From positions 186,001 through 250,000 of the forward strand of contig DAAY01000003.1 of the NCBI GenBank assembly GCA_002103105.1: a DNA stretch of 64,000 bases, read 5' to 3'. The DNA is from Candidatus Gastranaerophilales bacterium HUM_1. GTDB taxonomy: Bacteria > Cyanobacteriota > Vampirovibrionia > Gastranaerophilales > Gastranaerophilaceae. The notes under the pieces are model-generated. The model was not told where the DNA came from, did no database searches, and saw only the letters and a program-made list of their open reading frames with translations. Numbering within the stretch: the first letter of the stretch is position 1; each line of letters starts with the position of its first letter. The position numbers and the translations under genes are program-made. Shown piece by piece: positions 52,105 to 62,100 of the stretch.

Positions 52105-53727
52105 TTAAGAACCAGTTTTTTCTTGATAATCTTGCCCTCCAACTATTCTCAAGTGGCGATTTTCACCTTCTCCAACAGATTTGCTTGCTAAGTTGTGTTG
52201 TTCAACAAGTTCGTGTTGAAGTTTTCTTATTTGTTGATTTTGTGGAGTTAATTCAATATCTTTTGCACCTGCTAGAACTTTTTCAATCGCAGCTTTTGCT
52301 TCATCTAATGCTCTTTCTGTAATGTCGTAGAAAGATTGTTTTTCATTCAATTCTGCTATATCTAATGCTTCTTTTATGACTTTTTGAATTTGTGCCATTG
52401 AATTTGTTTTTACATAGAATATTTGAATTCTATTTTCTTCTGCTGTGCTTAGTACTTTTGCACCGCCTTTGATAAAGTTTTTATGAGCAATTACTATATC
52501 GGCATCATCCAAGTTTCGAGTAATTTCTGCGTTTAAGTCAAGTCGCTCAATAACTTTTTCGGCAATACTTCTAGATACTGCGTACAAGTATATTTTTTTG
52601 AATTTTTTAACTTCTTCAACGTATTTTTGACGAGAGAAGCTAAATTTTAAACTTTCTGGGTGTTCAATTTTGTTGTCAAGAGCGTTAATTTTATCAATTA
52701 CGTTTGGAACTCTTGCAGGTACAGGGGTTGGAGCTTGGGAGAACTCATAAGTTTTATCCACTTTTCTAAGTTCTGGTCTGATTGGCCATCCTCTAAGTAT
52801 GTAGTCAACTGCTTCTGAAGTGTCTTTGTACACTGCCAAAGTGTTTCTGTCCAAAATTTCGATTACTATATCGAAAGTCGGCTGTTTCTCTCTTTCCAAT
52901 ACTGTTTTTTGTGAAGAACGACGTTTCGCTTCATCATCACCTAATGTTACGGATTGAATACCGCCGACTAAATCTGATAATGTTGGGTTTTTAATTAAGC
53001 TTTCTAAGCTGTTACCGTGAGCGGTTGCAATAAGCATTACTCCTCGTTCTGCAATTGTTCTTGCAGCTTGAGCTTCAGCTTCTGTCCCAATTTCATCAAC
53101 AACGATAACTTCTGGGGTGTGGTTTTCAACTGCTTCAATCATAATATCTTTTTGATATTCTGGTTGTCTAACCTGCATTCTTCTGGCATGACCAACGGCA
53201 GGATGTGGGGTATCACCATCTCCAGCGATTTCGTTAGAAGTATCTACAATTACTACTCTTTTCTTAAGTTCGTCAGCCATTAGTCTAGCAATTTCTCTAA
53301 GTTTGGTTGTTTTACCAACCCCTGGGCGTCCTAAGAAAAGAATACTTTTGTTTTGTAAACAAAAATCTTTAATGCAAGATATAGTGCCTGTTACAACACG
53401 TCCAATTCTGCAAGTAAGACCAACAATTTTGCCTTGTCTATTTCTGATTGCACTGATTCTGTGTAGAGTTCCTGGAATTCCAGAACGGTTATCTGATGTA
53501 AATTCTTGAACGTGTGATGTTATATATGAAATGTCTTCATAGTCAACATTTGTGACATCGATATACTCAATTTTCCCATCAGCATGTCTAATTTCTGGAG
53601 GTCTGCCGATGTCCAATACTATCTCGATAACATCTTCCATTTTTTCATAAGAAAGGTGCTGTCTTATCCTTTGGGGTAAAATTTCTACCAATTTTTCTAA
53701 ATCATTTTGAAATTGTAAGTTGCTCAT
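52105..53727 (-). CDS. R3H-domain AAA ATPase (cyanobacterial Ycf45 type)
   Basis: 540 residues. An N-terminal domain (1-110) is followed by a SpoIIIAA-like AAA ATPase with Walker A LGRPGVGKTTKLREIA (about 131-146) and Walker B EVIVVDEIGTEAEAQAA. The C-terminal half holds a partly conserved region (about 395-460) and an R3H nucleic-acid-binding end: VEQHNLASKSVGEGENRHLR at about 510-529. This protein, Ycf45 in algal plastids, is characteristic of cyanobacteria. It binds single-stranded nucleic acid; its role is unsettled. The ATG follows GAAAGG. Confidence 0.9.
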   Translation of the reverse strand: MSNLQFQNDLEKLVEILPQRIRQHLSYEKMEDVIEIVLDIGRPPEIRHADGKIEYIDVTNVDYEDISYITSHVQEFTSDNRSGIPGTLHRISAIRNRQGKIVGLTCRIGRVVTGTISCIKDFCLQNKSILFLGRPGVGKTTKLREIARLMADELKKRVVIVDTSNEIAGDGDTPHPAVGHARRMQVRQPEYQKDIMIEAVENHTPEVIVVDEIGTEAEAQAARTIAERGVMLIATAHGNSLESLIKNPTLSDLVGGIQSVTLGDDEAKRRSSQKTVLEREKQPTFDIVIEILDRNTLAVYKDTSEAVDYILRGWPIRPELRKVDKTYEFSQAPTPVPARVPNVIDKINALDNKIEHPESLKFSFSRQKYVEEVKKFKKIYLYAVSRSIAEKVIERLDLNAEITRNLDDADIVIAHKNFIKGGAKVLSTAEENRIQIFYVKTNSMAQIQKVIKEALDIAELNEKQSFYDITERALDEAKAAIEKVLAGAKDIELTPQNQQIRKLQHELVEQHNLASKSVGEGENRHLRIVGGQDYQEKTGS

Positions 53728-54073
53728 ATATTCGCTGCCTTTCTATTTTGATTATAACAAAATATTTTTTGGCTATTAGTTGCGATTAATTGTTAAGTAT
53801 ATCTTATATATATATTATACTACATGTATCGGTTGAATTGCATTAATTCTTTACTAATCTTGTAACAATTTTAACAAAACTTTACATTTGAAAATGGTTT
53901 CAAACCGTGTGAAATCAATACTTTCAATCTGAAAAAATACGAAAAAAATAAATTTTCAATCTCTAGATTGAATTTTGAAATGGCTCTTAACAATCCTAAA
54001 CAAGGACTAATAATGTATTACGATTTAGTTACATTTGAGGGTTTATGTTGTAAAAATGTGGTATTCTAAATTT
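53728..54073. other. Gene-free divergent intergenic stretch
   Basis: 346 bp between the R3H ATPase gene (-) and ribE (+). It is extremely AT-rich (TATATCTTATATATATATTA near 53800). No RFN (FMN) riboswitch element was recognised before the riboflavin genes, and no small gene. Single GTTACA-like units (about 53860-53890) are spaced 9 nt and not scored as HLR1. Confidence 0.6.
54062..54067 (+). promoter_or_regulatory. -10-like element of ribE
   Basis: TATTCT ends 6 nt before the ATG at 54074; no ribosome site. Weaker match than others of the same pattern. Confidence 0.35.
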
Positions 54074-54715
54074 ATGTTTACAGGAATAGTTGAAGAAATT
54101 GGAATAGTAAAATCTCTAGAATTTAAAGCAAACGGGGCTAAAATTGTCATCGGTTGTCAAAAAGTCATAGAAGATGTGAAAATTGGTGATAGTATTGCAA
54201 TTGACGGTGTTTGTCAAACTGTTATTGCGTTCAATTCTTCTGAATTTAGTGCTGAAATTAGTGATGAAACTTTGAAGGTTACAACTCTCGGAAATTTAAA
54301 ATCTGGGAATACTGTAAATCTTGAAAGAGCCTTAACCTTGAGTTCTCGATTGGGTGGGCATATTGTTTCTGGACATGTTGATTGTATGGGAAAATTTATC
54401 AATATTGAAAAATTATCTGATTTTTATAATCTTCAATTTGAGATTCCAGAAGAACAAGAAAAATATGTGGTTTATAAAGGTTCAATTACGATAAATGGAG
54501 TAAGTCTTACTGTCGCAAATATTGTGGACAATATTGTGAGTGTTGCAATAATTCCTCATACTTATAACAATACAAGTTTGAAGGATTTGAAATTAGGACA
54601 AGATGTAAACATTGAAACCGATATATTGGGAAAATATGTTGAAAAATTTTTATCTGCGAAAGATAATAAAAAAGGTATAAGTATGAATTTTTTACAAGAA
54701 AATGGATTTGTATAA
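54074..54715 (+). CDS. ribE: Riboflavin synthase alpha chain
   Basis: Dismutates two lumazine molecules to riboflavin. 213 residues in two similar beta-barrel halves: MFTGIVEEIG with SIAIDGVCQTV, and GGHIVSGHVDC with SITINGVSLTVA. MFTGIVE is the invariant start, which fixes the ATG at 54074. It overlaps the ribBA ATG by one base (TAATG), so the two are coupled. The lumazine synthase and RibD genes are not here. Confidence 0.96.
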   Translation: MFTGIVEEIGIVKSLEFKANGAKIVIGCQKVIEDVKIGDSIAIDGVCQTVIAFNSSEFSAEISDETLKVTTLGNLKSGNTVNLERALTLSSRLGGHIVSGHVDCMGKFINIEKLSDFYNLQFEIPEEQEKYVVYKGSITINGVSLTVANIVDNIVSVAIIPHTYNNTSLKDLKLGQDVNIETDILGKYVEKFLSAKDNKKGISMNFLQENGFV

Positions 54716-55926
54716 TGGATAATAAATTTAGATTTGATAGTATTGAAGACGCTCTCGAAGATTTTAAAAATGGAAAACCTGTTATTGTTGCAGATGATGA
54801 AGATCGAGAAAATGAAGGGGATGTAATTATTTCGGCAGAGAAAGTTACTCCTGAAAAAATAAATTTTTTGGCAACAGAGGTCAAAGGGTTAATTTGTCTT
54901 GCAATTTCATCAGAAATTGCCGAGCAATTAGATTTGCCTCAGATGGTTGAACAAAATACTGAAGAAATGAAAACTGCTTTTACAATAAGTATTGATGCCG
55001 CAGAAAAATATGGTGTAACAACGGGTATTTCTGCATATGATAGAGCTAAGACGGTAGAAGTAGCTACGGCTAGAGATGCCCAGCCTTCTGATTTAAGACG
55101 ACCAGGACATTTATTCCCTTGTGTTGCTAAAAAGGGTGGAGTGTTAGAAAGAACTGGACACACTGAAGCGGTTGTTGATTTAGCTAAGATTTGTGGTCAT
55201 AGACCTGCTGGTGTAATGTGCGAAGTTATGGCTCCAGATGGACATATGGCAAGAAGAGATTACTTGAGAAAATTCGCAGATGAACATGGTATGAAGTTTA
55301 TTTCTGTTGCAGAGCTCATTGCATATAGGTTAAAATCTGAAAAACTTGTGACAAGGGAAGCTGAAACAACTCTTCCAACTCCTTATGGAGAGTTTAAACT
55401 TTACGCTTATAAAAACCAAGTTAATGGCTCAGAACATGTAGCTCTTGTTAAAGATGATGGTTCTGATAAAATTCCTGCGGTGAGAGTTCACAGTATGTGT
55501 CTTACTGGTGATGTATTTCATAGTTTGAAATGTGATTGTAATTCTCAATTGTTCAACGCGTTGAAATATATTGAACATTATGGGAAAGGGGCTGTTGTTT
55601 ATTTGACGGACCACGAAGGTAGAGGAATTGGACTTTGTAACAAAATCAAAGCTTACAAATTGCAAGAAGAAGGTCAAGATACTATTCAGGCAAATATTTC
55701 TTTAGGGTTCAAATCTGATTTAAGGGATTATGGAACTGGAGCTCAAATCTTAGTAGATTTGGGTTATACAGATTTTAATTTAATTACAAATAACCCTAAA
55801 AAAATTATTGGGCTTGAAGGTTATGGGCTGAATGTGTTAGATACAATCAAGGTTGATTCTGAAGTTACTCAATATAATAAGAGATACCTTGAAACAAAAA
55901 AAGAAAAAATGCACCACTTTTTATAA
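54715..55926 (+). CDS. ribBA: Bifunctional RibBA: DHBP synthase / GTP cyclohydrolase II
   Basis: Makes both riboflavin precursors. The N-terminal DHBP synthase domain (1-200) has VIVADDEDRENEGD, ARDAQPSDLRRPGHLFP and ERTGHTEA with the metal-binding His. The GCH II domain (about 205-400) has VHSMCLTGDVFHSLKCDCNSQ (the three Zn cysteines), TDHEGRGIGL and LITNNPKKI. At 403 residues it is full length. It follows ribE with a 1-nt overlap and is followed 12 nt later by a GNAT gene. Confidence 0.97.
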   Translation: MDNKFRFDSIEDALEDFKNGKPVIVADDEDRENEGDVIISAEKVTPEKINFLATEVKGLICLAISSEIAEQLDLPQMVEQNTEEMKTAFTISIDAAEKYGVTTGISAYDRAKTVEVATARDAQPSDLRRPGHLFPCVAKKGGVLERTGHTEAVVDLAKICGHRPAGVMCEVMAPDGHMARRDYLRKFADEHGMKFISVAELIAYRLKSEKLVTREAETTLPTPYGEFKLYAYKNQVNGSEHVALVKDDGSDKIPAVRVHSMCLTGDVFHSLKCDCNSQLFNALKYIEHYGKGAVVYLTDHEGRGIGLCNKIKAYKLQEEGQDTIQANISLGFKSDLRDYGTGAQILVDLGYTDFNLITNNPKKIIGLEGYGLNVLDTIKVDSEVTQYNKRYLETKKEKMHHFL

Positions 55927-55938
55927 GGAAAAATATTT

Positions 55939-56916
55939 ATGTACAATACAAAAATTTTAACAGCGAATAATTATGGAAGTTTTGAAAATCTATATGAAGA
56001 TTTTAGAAAGAAAGCTAAGACTGATTATAATTTTGAACTTGAACCTTTGGATTATGATGGATTTTTAGATGCAATTGATAAGGATCTAATCAAATGTATT
56101 GTACTTTATGATGAAGAAAAAGCTGTTGGATTTTTAGTTTATACAACTGCTATTTCTGAAGCTATTGAATTAAATATTATTCACTCTATTGACAAAGAAA
56201 AGTTGATGGATTGTGCTAGAGAACTATTAACAAAATTTATCGATATTACACAAAATCTAAGAAAAGAAAAAATTGTTTGTTATCCAATGTTAGGAGAACA
56301 AAAATCTTTAATTAGTGTTATTGCAAAACTTGGTTTCAAGTTTGTTGGAATAGAAGTTTTGAGGTTTATGATGAAAGGAACACCTTCAAGAGAATTGTTT
56401 TCTCATGCAAGAGTTGTGAGATTACCAGAAGATTATGAAGTTGTTTCTTGGAATGATAAATATTTTGAAGATGCAGTGAGTGTTATTCAAGAGTCGTTTA
56501 ATGAAAGTTCTGATGCATTATTTGACCCTAGGTTTAAAACGATTGAAGGAACTCAAGATATTATTACTAAAATTGTTAAAGATGTTTATGCTGAATTTAT
56601 GCCTAAAGCTACAAGTGTTTTATTGTATGAAGGCAAACCTGTTGGATTTTCTTTTATGAATCTTACTGGCGGAAGCATTGTTAATATTCCGCTTGTTGGA
56701 ATTAGAGAGGAACATCAAGGCAAGGGGCTTTCAACCATTATGTTAAAGCACTCGATGGATGAAATATTTAAGGAAATAGATATTTATAATAGTCCAATTA
56801 CAGAAATTAATACAACGACTGAAACAAATAATCTTCAAGCATTGAGATTATATAAAAATCTAGGATTTTTGGAAGATTATAGTTATCCTCAATCTTATAT
56901 GCCGATTGAAAACTAG
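55939..56916 (+). CDS. Two-domain GNAT acetyltransferase
   Basis: 325 residues, two GNAT folds in tandem. The N-terminal one (1-145) is degenerate; the C-terminal one (about 155-320) has the acetyl-CoA motif VGIREEHQGKGLSTIMLKHS, with strand SVLLYEGKPVGFSFMNLTGG and closing NLQALRLYKNLGFLED. The tandem layout is like MshD or the MbtK/ribosomal-protein acetylases; substrate unknown. It starts 12 nt after ribBA with AAGGAAAAAT upstream, so it is co-transcribed with the riboflavin genes. Confidence 0.82.
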   Translation: MYNTKILTANNYGSFENLYEDFRKKAKTDYNFELEPLDYDGFLDAIDKDLIKCIVLYDEEKAVGFLVYTTAISEAIELNIIHSIDKEKLMDCARELLTKFIDITQNLRKEKIVCYPMLGEQKSLISVIAKLGFKFVGIEVLRFMMKGTPSRELFSHARVVRLPEDYEVVSWNDKYFEDAVSVIQESFNESSDALFDPRFKTIEGTQDIITKIVKDVYAEFMPKATSVLLYEGKPVGFSFMNLTGGSIVNIPLVGIREEHQGKGLSTIMLKHSMDEIFKEIDIYNSPITEINTTTETNNLQALRLYKNLGFLEDYSYPQSYMPIEN

Positions 56917-56936
56917 ACTTTTGATAAAAAATCAGT

Positions 56937-56942
56937 TAAATT
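56937..56942 (+). promoter_or_regulatory. -10-like element
   Basis: TAAATT ends 6 nt before the ATG at 56949; no ribosome site. Confidence 0.35.
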
Positions 56943-56948
56943 AGTCAT

Positions 56949-58085
56949 ATGGCAGGAATTGACATAAGAAGATTTTTGAATAGCTTTGGACAGAATTATG
57001 CACAGCAGAGAACCTTTGCTGCAAAAGGAACTTTTAACGCTCAATCACAAACTTCTAATGTTGCTCCAAAAGTAGAAGTATCTGTTCCTAAATCTACTCC
57101 TCAGCCTGTTGTTCAAACACAGGTGGGTGAAACTTTGCAGTTGAATACCTTGCAAAGCATGGATAGAGCTGTTTATGCTAGAGAATTGTTTCAAATGCCA
57201 CGAAATATAAATGAGTTTGTCTATGTGCTTCAGCGAGGATTGACGCAAGGACAGTTTAATCTTATGTATGCTAATCAACTTGCGATGCAGAGAAATTCCC
57301 TTTCTCAGCTACAAGCTCAAATTCTTGCACAACTTCAAGGTTTAAATACAACAATGACAAAAGAAATTGTTAATGTTCAATTATCAAGTCAGTTGCAGTC
57401 AAGTTTGAAAAATTTGGAAATTTTATCTGGAGGAATGATAAATCTTGCGGATATTTCTGTCTTATTGCAAAAAAATGGTAAAGAGGCTTTGACTAAACTT
57501 ATTATGACGATGACAGAAGCTTCAAAAGCTGGAATTACTGATTTGACTCAAATGAAAGAAATGGCAAAATTAATTAACGCTAGCATTTCTATTGCATCTG
57601 AAAATAATCCTCAAAAAACATTGAAACTTCTTTTAATGTTGTATCTTCCTTGGCTTCCTCTTGAGGATGGAGTAGGTTTTGATTTAGAAGTAGAAACAAA
57701 ATCTGGAGGAGAAGAGGAAAGCGACAGTGTTTTGACTGTTTCAATTACGACTAAGAATTTCGGAACAGTAATTGCTACAATCTTTTTAGAAACTTCAAAT
57801 TCAGTTCAAATCGCGATTGAATGTAATGATAAGTTTCCGAAAGAAGAATTGCAATTGCGAATGGATTCTGACAAAAAGCAATATTCAATGGATACTGTTA
57901 CAACTTATAATATAAATAAGGATTTGAAATCTAATGTAGATAAAGCTTCTGCAAATATTAATATGTCTCAAACAACAGAAATTAATCCTTATTTGTTGCT
58001 CACTGCACATTCAATAATCAGGCATGTTATTGAGATTGATAATAATGCAACATTGGGTATCACTTCCCATTCCGATAATTTTTAA
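56949..58085 (+). CDS. Possible FliK-like hook/needle-length protein
   Basis: 378 residues, function not certain. The first 70 residues are Gln/Ser/Thr/Pro-rich and disordered-looking (QNYAQQRTFAAKGTFNAQSQ onward), the middle (about 75-230) is helical and Gln/Leu-rich, and the end (about 235-320) has LLLMLYLPWLPLEDGVGFDL, LTVSITTKNFGTVIATIFLE and NDKFPKEELQLRM, like the C-terminal domain of flagellar FliK. No signal peptide. This layout (disordered N-terminus, compact C-domain) fits length-control proteins, and the export gate genes are about 7 kb away. Coiled-coil scaffold is an alternative. Confidence 0.45.
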   Translation: MAGIDIRRFLNSFGQNYAQQRTFAAKGTFNAQSQTSNVAPKVEVSVPKSTPQPVVQTQVGETLQLNTLQSMDRAVYARELFQMPRNINEFVYVLQRGLTQGQFNLMYANQLAMQRNSLSQLQAQILAQLQGLNTTMTKEIVNVQLSSQLQSSLKNLEILSGGMINLADISVLLQKNGKEALTKLIMTMTEASKAGITDLTQMKEMAKLINASISIASENNPQKTLKLLLMLYLPWLPLEDGVGFDLEVETKSGGEEESDSVLTVSITTKNFGTVIATIFLETSNSVQIAIECNDKFPKEELQLRMDSDKKQYSMDTVTTYNINKDLKSNVDKASANINMSQTTEINPYLLLTAHSIIRHVIEIDNNATLGITSHSDNF

Positions 58086-58196
58086 GTGTAGTTTAACATT
58101 TGTTAAAGTTTAAATATCGTACTAGCAAAAATTTTTGATTTTATGTTTTAGAACGTGAGTAACCCTAGTAAAGATGGATGAAATAGGCAAAATATC

Positions 58197-58225
58197 TTTA
58201 CAAATTGTGAAACGACTGCTATAAT
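58197..58225 (+). promoter_or_regulatory. Sigma-70 promoter
   Basis: TTTACA (58197-58202), 17-bp spacer ending TGC, TATAAT (58220-58225): -35, extended -10 and spacing all fit. It drives the gene at 58302. Confidence 0.8.
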
Positions 58226-58248
58226 AGCAGACAAGGTTAATGAATTAC

Positions 58249-58268
58249 AGGATTAAGGGGTTAATCCT
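58249..58268 (+). promoter_or_regulatory. 5' leader hairpin
   Basis: AGGATTAA and TTAATCCT form a perfect 8-bp stem closed by GGGG, inside the roughly 70-nt leader of the gene at 58302, upstream of its GGAG site. Confidence 0.5.
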
Positions 58269-58301
58269 ATTGAAAACTGAATACAAAAAAGGAGTGTTAG
58301 T

Positions 58302-59036
58302 ATGGCAATATTACCTATTAGCAATGTTAGTGTGAAGAATAATCCTAGATTAGTATCATTTGGGATGAGAAATGACGAAGATGACGATAACAATGGAGAA
58401 GGTTATAACTTCCCTCGTCGAGTACAAAATAAAATGGTTACTGTTCCGCTTGCAACATTGATTGCAATGTCACCAATGGTGGGAAATGCGAATGAACCCG
58501 CAGCGACTTTAAATTCTAGTAAAATTATTGAACTTGCTGAAGCAAATCCAGCTCCAGAAGTAGATGAAGCAACTTATGTAATGGGCGTTGACCAGTCATC
58601 AGCAATGACTCCAGCTCAGAGAAAGTATATTCAAAAACAGAAACCTGTTAAGGTGCTTTCTGCTGGAAATGGTGCTTTCCTTGCTCTTGAAACATATTCT
58701 GATGATTCAAATGTGGTTAACTTTATAACTTATCTTCCAAAAGATGGTGATTATAGAGATCAAATGTATCTTCCTAAAGTCCGTGAAATAGAGTACCATG
58801 ATTTAGGAAAAAATTCATTTTGTGGGATATGGACAGGCAGGCAAGTGCGTTTGCCCCATGAACTATATTACAAAAAACAAGAGTTCAAAATTTCGAATGA
58901 TGCAGCAAATGCATTAATTGACTTGCTAAATGGAGATACTAAAATGCAAGATAAGACGGGTTTAAAAGTAAGAGTTGTAAAAACTCCAAATCTTAAACCA
59001 ACAGAAAATGGTGAAGTTAGAAAACTTGATTGGTGA
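58302..59036 (+). CDS. Envelope-associated protein with SFG N-terminal motif
   Basis: 244 residues, unknown. The N-terminus reads NNPRLVSFGMRNDEDDDNNG, then a hydrophobic stretch VPLATLIAMSPMVGNANE (about 50-68) that could be an internal signal. The rest (about 85-244) is a soluble domain with VKVLSAGNGAFLALETYSDD and KISNDAANALIDLLNG. The start has GGAGTGTTAGT and a good promoter. It ends with TGA at 59034-59036. An N-terminal FxG-type motif also occurs in the protein at 41603-43093. It is followed by a 1110-residue gene 111 bp later. Confidence 0.65.
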   Translation: MAILPISNVSVKNNPRLVSFGMRNDEDDDNNGEGYNFPRRVQNKMVTVPLATLIAMSPMVGNANEPAATLNSSKIIELAEANPAPEVDEATYVMGVDQSSAMTPAQRKYIQKQKPVKVLSAGNGAFLALETYSDDSNVVNFITYLPKDGDYRDQMYLPKVREIEYHDLGKNSFCGIWTGRQVRLPHELYYKKQEFKISNDAANALIDLLNGDTKMQDKTGLKVRVVKTPNLKPTENGEVRKLDW

Positions 59037-59147
59037 TGTTAGAAAACTTGATTATTAAATTTTGTAAACATTTTCTTGTTCGTTGAAATTGAAGAAGTTT
59101 TAAATTTTTCATGTAAATAAGAAAGAAAATAAAGAGATAATATAACT

Positions 59148-62100
59148 ATGGAACTAAAAGGCGTAAATGACATTACAAAAGAAAAGAAAGTAGCAGTAGT
59201 AGAAACCACGACTGCTGGTAGTTCATCTTCGTCTAAAATAGTTATAAATTTCTCAACTTCTGAATCTAAAAATCCTAAATCAACTGAAAAGCTTCCAACG
59301 CATAGTGAAGAATTAGTTGTTAAGAATCCATCAATGAAAAATTCTTCTAAAATGGAAGTTTTTAGAGTTGGTGCAGAAAAATATTTATCAACCAGTGGTT
59401 TGAAGAATATTAAAAATTCAGAAGAATTAGTTAAATATTTGGAAGAAAAGCCTAATAAAACCAATGAAGAAAAGAAACTTTTAGCTCAGTATCAAGCGAT
59501 TAGTTCTGGGGTTGTTGAACCTCTTGTAACATATAAAGAATTGTCTAAAATTGAAAATAAAGAAAATATTCCATTCTTGACTGCTGACAAGTATTTTTCA
59601 AAAACTGATGAAAAATATCAAAAAATGTCAGAAGAACAAAAGAAACAATACTGCAAGCAACAAATCTTGGAACTTGCAGACACTGTTTCTACTTCTTCAA
59701 CACCTATGGAAGAAAAGGTCATTAAAGCTACAGAATTATTTGAAGTTTTAAATAGTTCTGAAATATCGGTTGAAGATTACAAAAAACTGTCAAAAAATGA
59801 ACAGGTTCAATTATATAGAGATCATCAACTTCAAAAAATGAAGGAATTAAAAGACTTAGTTCCTATTGAAACTCGTCAAAAATGGGCTACAATGAAGCCT
59901 CCTATGTCTGCCGATGACAAGTTGAAAGAATATGCAAAAGCTTTTTTAAATAAATATGATAGTGATTTTTCAGCTATTAAAGATGATGATAAAAAGGATT
60001 TGTATATTTCTGCTCAGGCAAATTCAATGATTTCTAAATTCCTTCCAAATTGGAAAGAAACGGATCCTAAAATTAAAGAAATGATGTTTTCTTCTATTGT
60101 AGGTACGATAGATGCGCTCACAGAAGCCAATATGAGTTTTGATGAATTTCAGGCGAAGCCTCAATCCCAAAAAGTCAAGTTTTTGAAGGACTCTCCTAAT
60201 AATGTTGAAATTTCAAAAATGAGCTCAGAAGAGATTAGTTTAAATTTAGCAATATTTGATTATGCTAAAAAGAATAAAAATACTCCAACGGTTAAAGAGT
60301 TAAAAAAATTCATTTCTGAAAATCCTGATTATGAAAATAAGGATGCAATGTTAAATGCTTTAGAAATGAGGAGCAGATTATTTGGTAAGAATGCAAAAGT
60401 TCAAGACGTTGAAACTTACAAGCAAAGAGCGTTAGAACATGGTATTTCTGCCGAAGAACAAATTCAAAAGGATTTTAAAGATTTTGGTAAATTAAATGCA
60501 AAAGCTAGAACCAAAAGAATTCGTGATATGTTATTAAAAGCTGATGGTGATGAAGCTTTAATAACACAAATTAAAAATTTAGTTTTGGAAAGTGGCTTTA
60601 AAGAAGCTAAATTCAACACAATTCTTGCTGATACAGAAACACATAAACGCATGGCTTGTAATGCAACATTGAATAACAATCCAAAAGCCATGAAAGCTGC
60701 AATAGATATGGGTGATAAAATTGGTGATATTAAGTCAACTCAAGTTATTGCATGTAGTGCTCCTGTTTTAATGGAGGCTAAAGCAGGTCAAGCTTTAGGT
60801 GTAGATTTAGCAAATGAAAATTCTAAATATTTGGAAAGCTATACTACTGGTGTAAACCAACGTTCTGATGCAGTTGCATATTCTGCTGCTGTTGTTCAGT
60901 CTGAAAATATGTCACCAGCAGGAAGAGCTGTTTATACTCAATCTGCTGTAAAAACTGCTTCTGCGGAACAACAAGTTGAGTATGGAAGAGAATTTTCAAA
61001 ACTTGATTATCCAGAAGTTACAGAAGGATTAGCTGCTGCTTCTAAATACGTTGATAAAAGTGTAAAAAATCAATATAATTCTTACGTTGAACAAGCTATC
61101 AAGAATTATCCTCCTGAACAACAAGCTAAAATTCGTAAAGCTCTAGAAACTGGTGAAATTTCTTCAGAAACATTAGAAAAAACAACAGTTGCAACAAATT
61201 CTAATAAAACTGAAAAATCAGCAGAATCAACTGGAAATAAAGCTGATTCTCAAAATCATGCTGCAACTCCTACAACATCTAATCCTATCAAACAACAAGG
61301 AGTAGGTTCAGATGTTGCGAAAGCTCCGTCTGCTACTAACTCTCCTTCCAGAACTTCTGTTACAGAAACTCCATCTGTATCTTCTGTTACATCAAATGAT
61401 AGAATTTCTGGAGTAAATACAGTAAGTGAAGTTTCTTCTTCAAAGGTATCTTCAAGTACCAATTTGACGGATTCAGAAGCTCAAGAATTAACAGAAAAAG
61501 CTCAAGTTGTTCTTGATAAAATTGAAGATTTTATCAAAACCCAAAAAGCAAGTATTGAAAAATATGAAGCCGAAAAAACTGAAAAAGCAGAACACTTATC
61601 AGAAGAAGAAATTATAAAAGCTATTGCTTCTGGTGAAATTTCTCTTGCGGATGTAAAACTTTCAAAAGAAGAAGTCGCTTCATTAAAAGATACTATAACA
61701 GTATTATTTGAAAAAAATAGTGTCTCAACTGCTTATAAAAAACTTGTTTCTAAATTTGGAAAATTAGAAGATGTATTCTTGAGAGCATTTGCAGAAAATG
61801 CTGATAGCTCTACTCTTCGTTCATTTGCTGGAGATTTTAGAAATAATACTGATGTAATTTTAAGATTGTTCAAATATAGTAAAGATAATTCTTTATTAGC
61901 ATTTTTACCAAAAGATACAATAGTAGCTCTTTTTGGTAAAGAGATTGATGGCTCTGAAATTCCTCAAAGTATTTTGTGGGAGATTATTTCTGAGTTTGAA
62001 CAAAAAGGTGAAACTGACAAAGCTGATAAATTTAGAGCTTTCTTAAAAGAAGGTGCTGGAGTTCAAACAACTCAAGTTCAAACAGCTACTAATAATACAT

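Noticed and set aside
53855..53900. Second HLR1-like element
   Set aside because: GTTA units are 9 nt apart and the first is degenerate; the fixed 10-nt period is not kept.
53728..54073. FMN riboswitch expected before ribE-ribBA
   Set aside because: The conserved RFN blocks were not found, and the ribE start appears leaderless, leaving no room for a leader.
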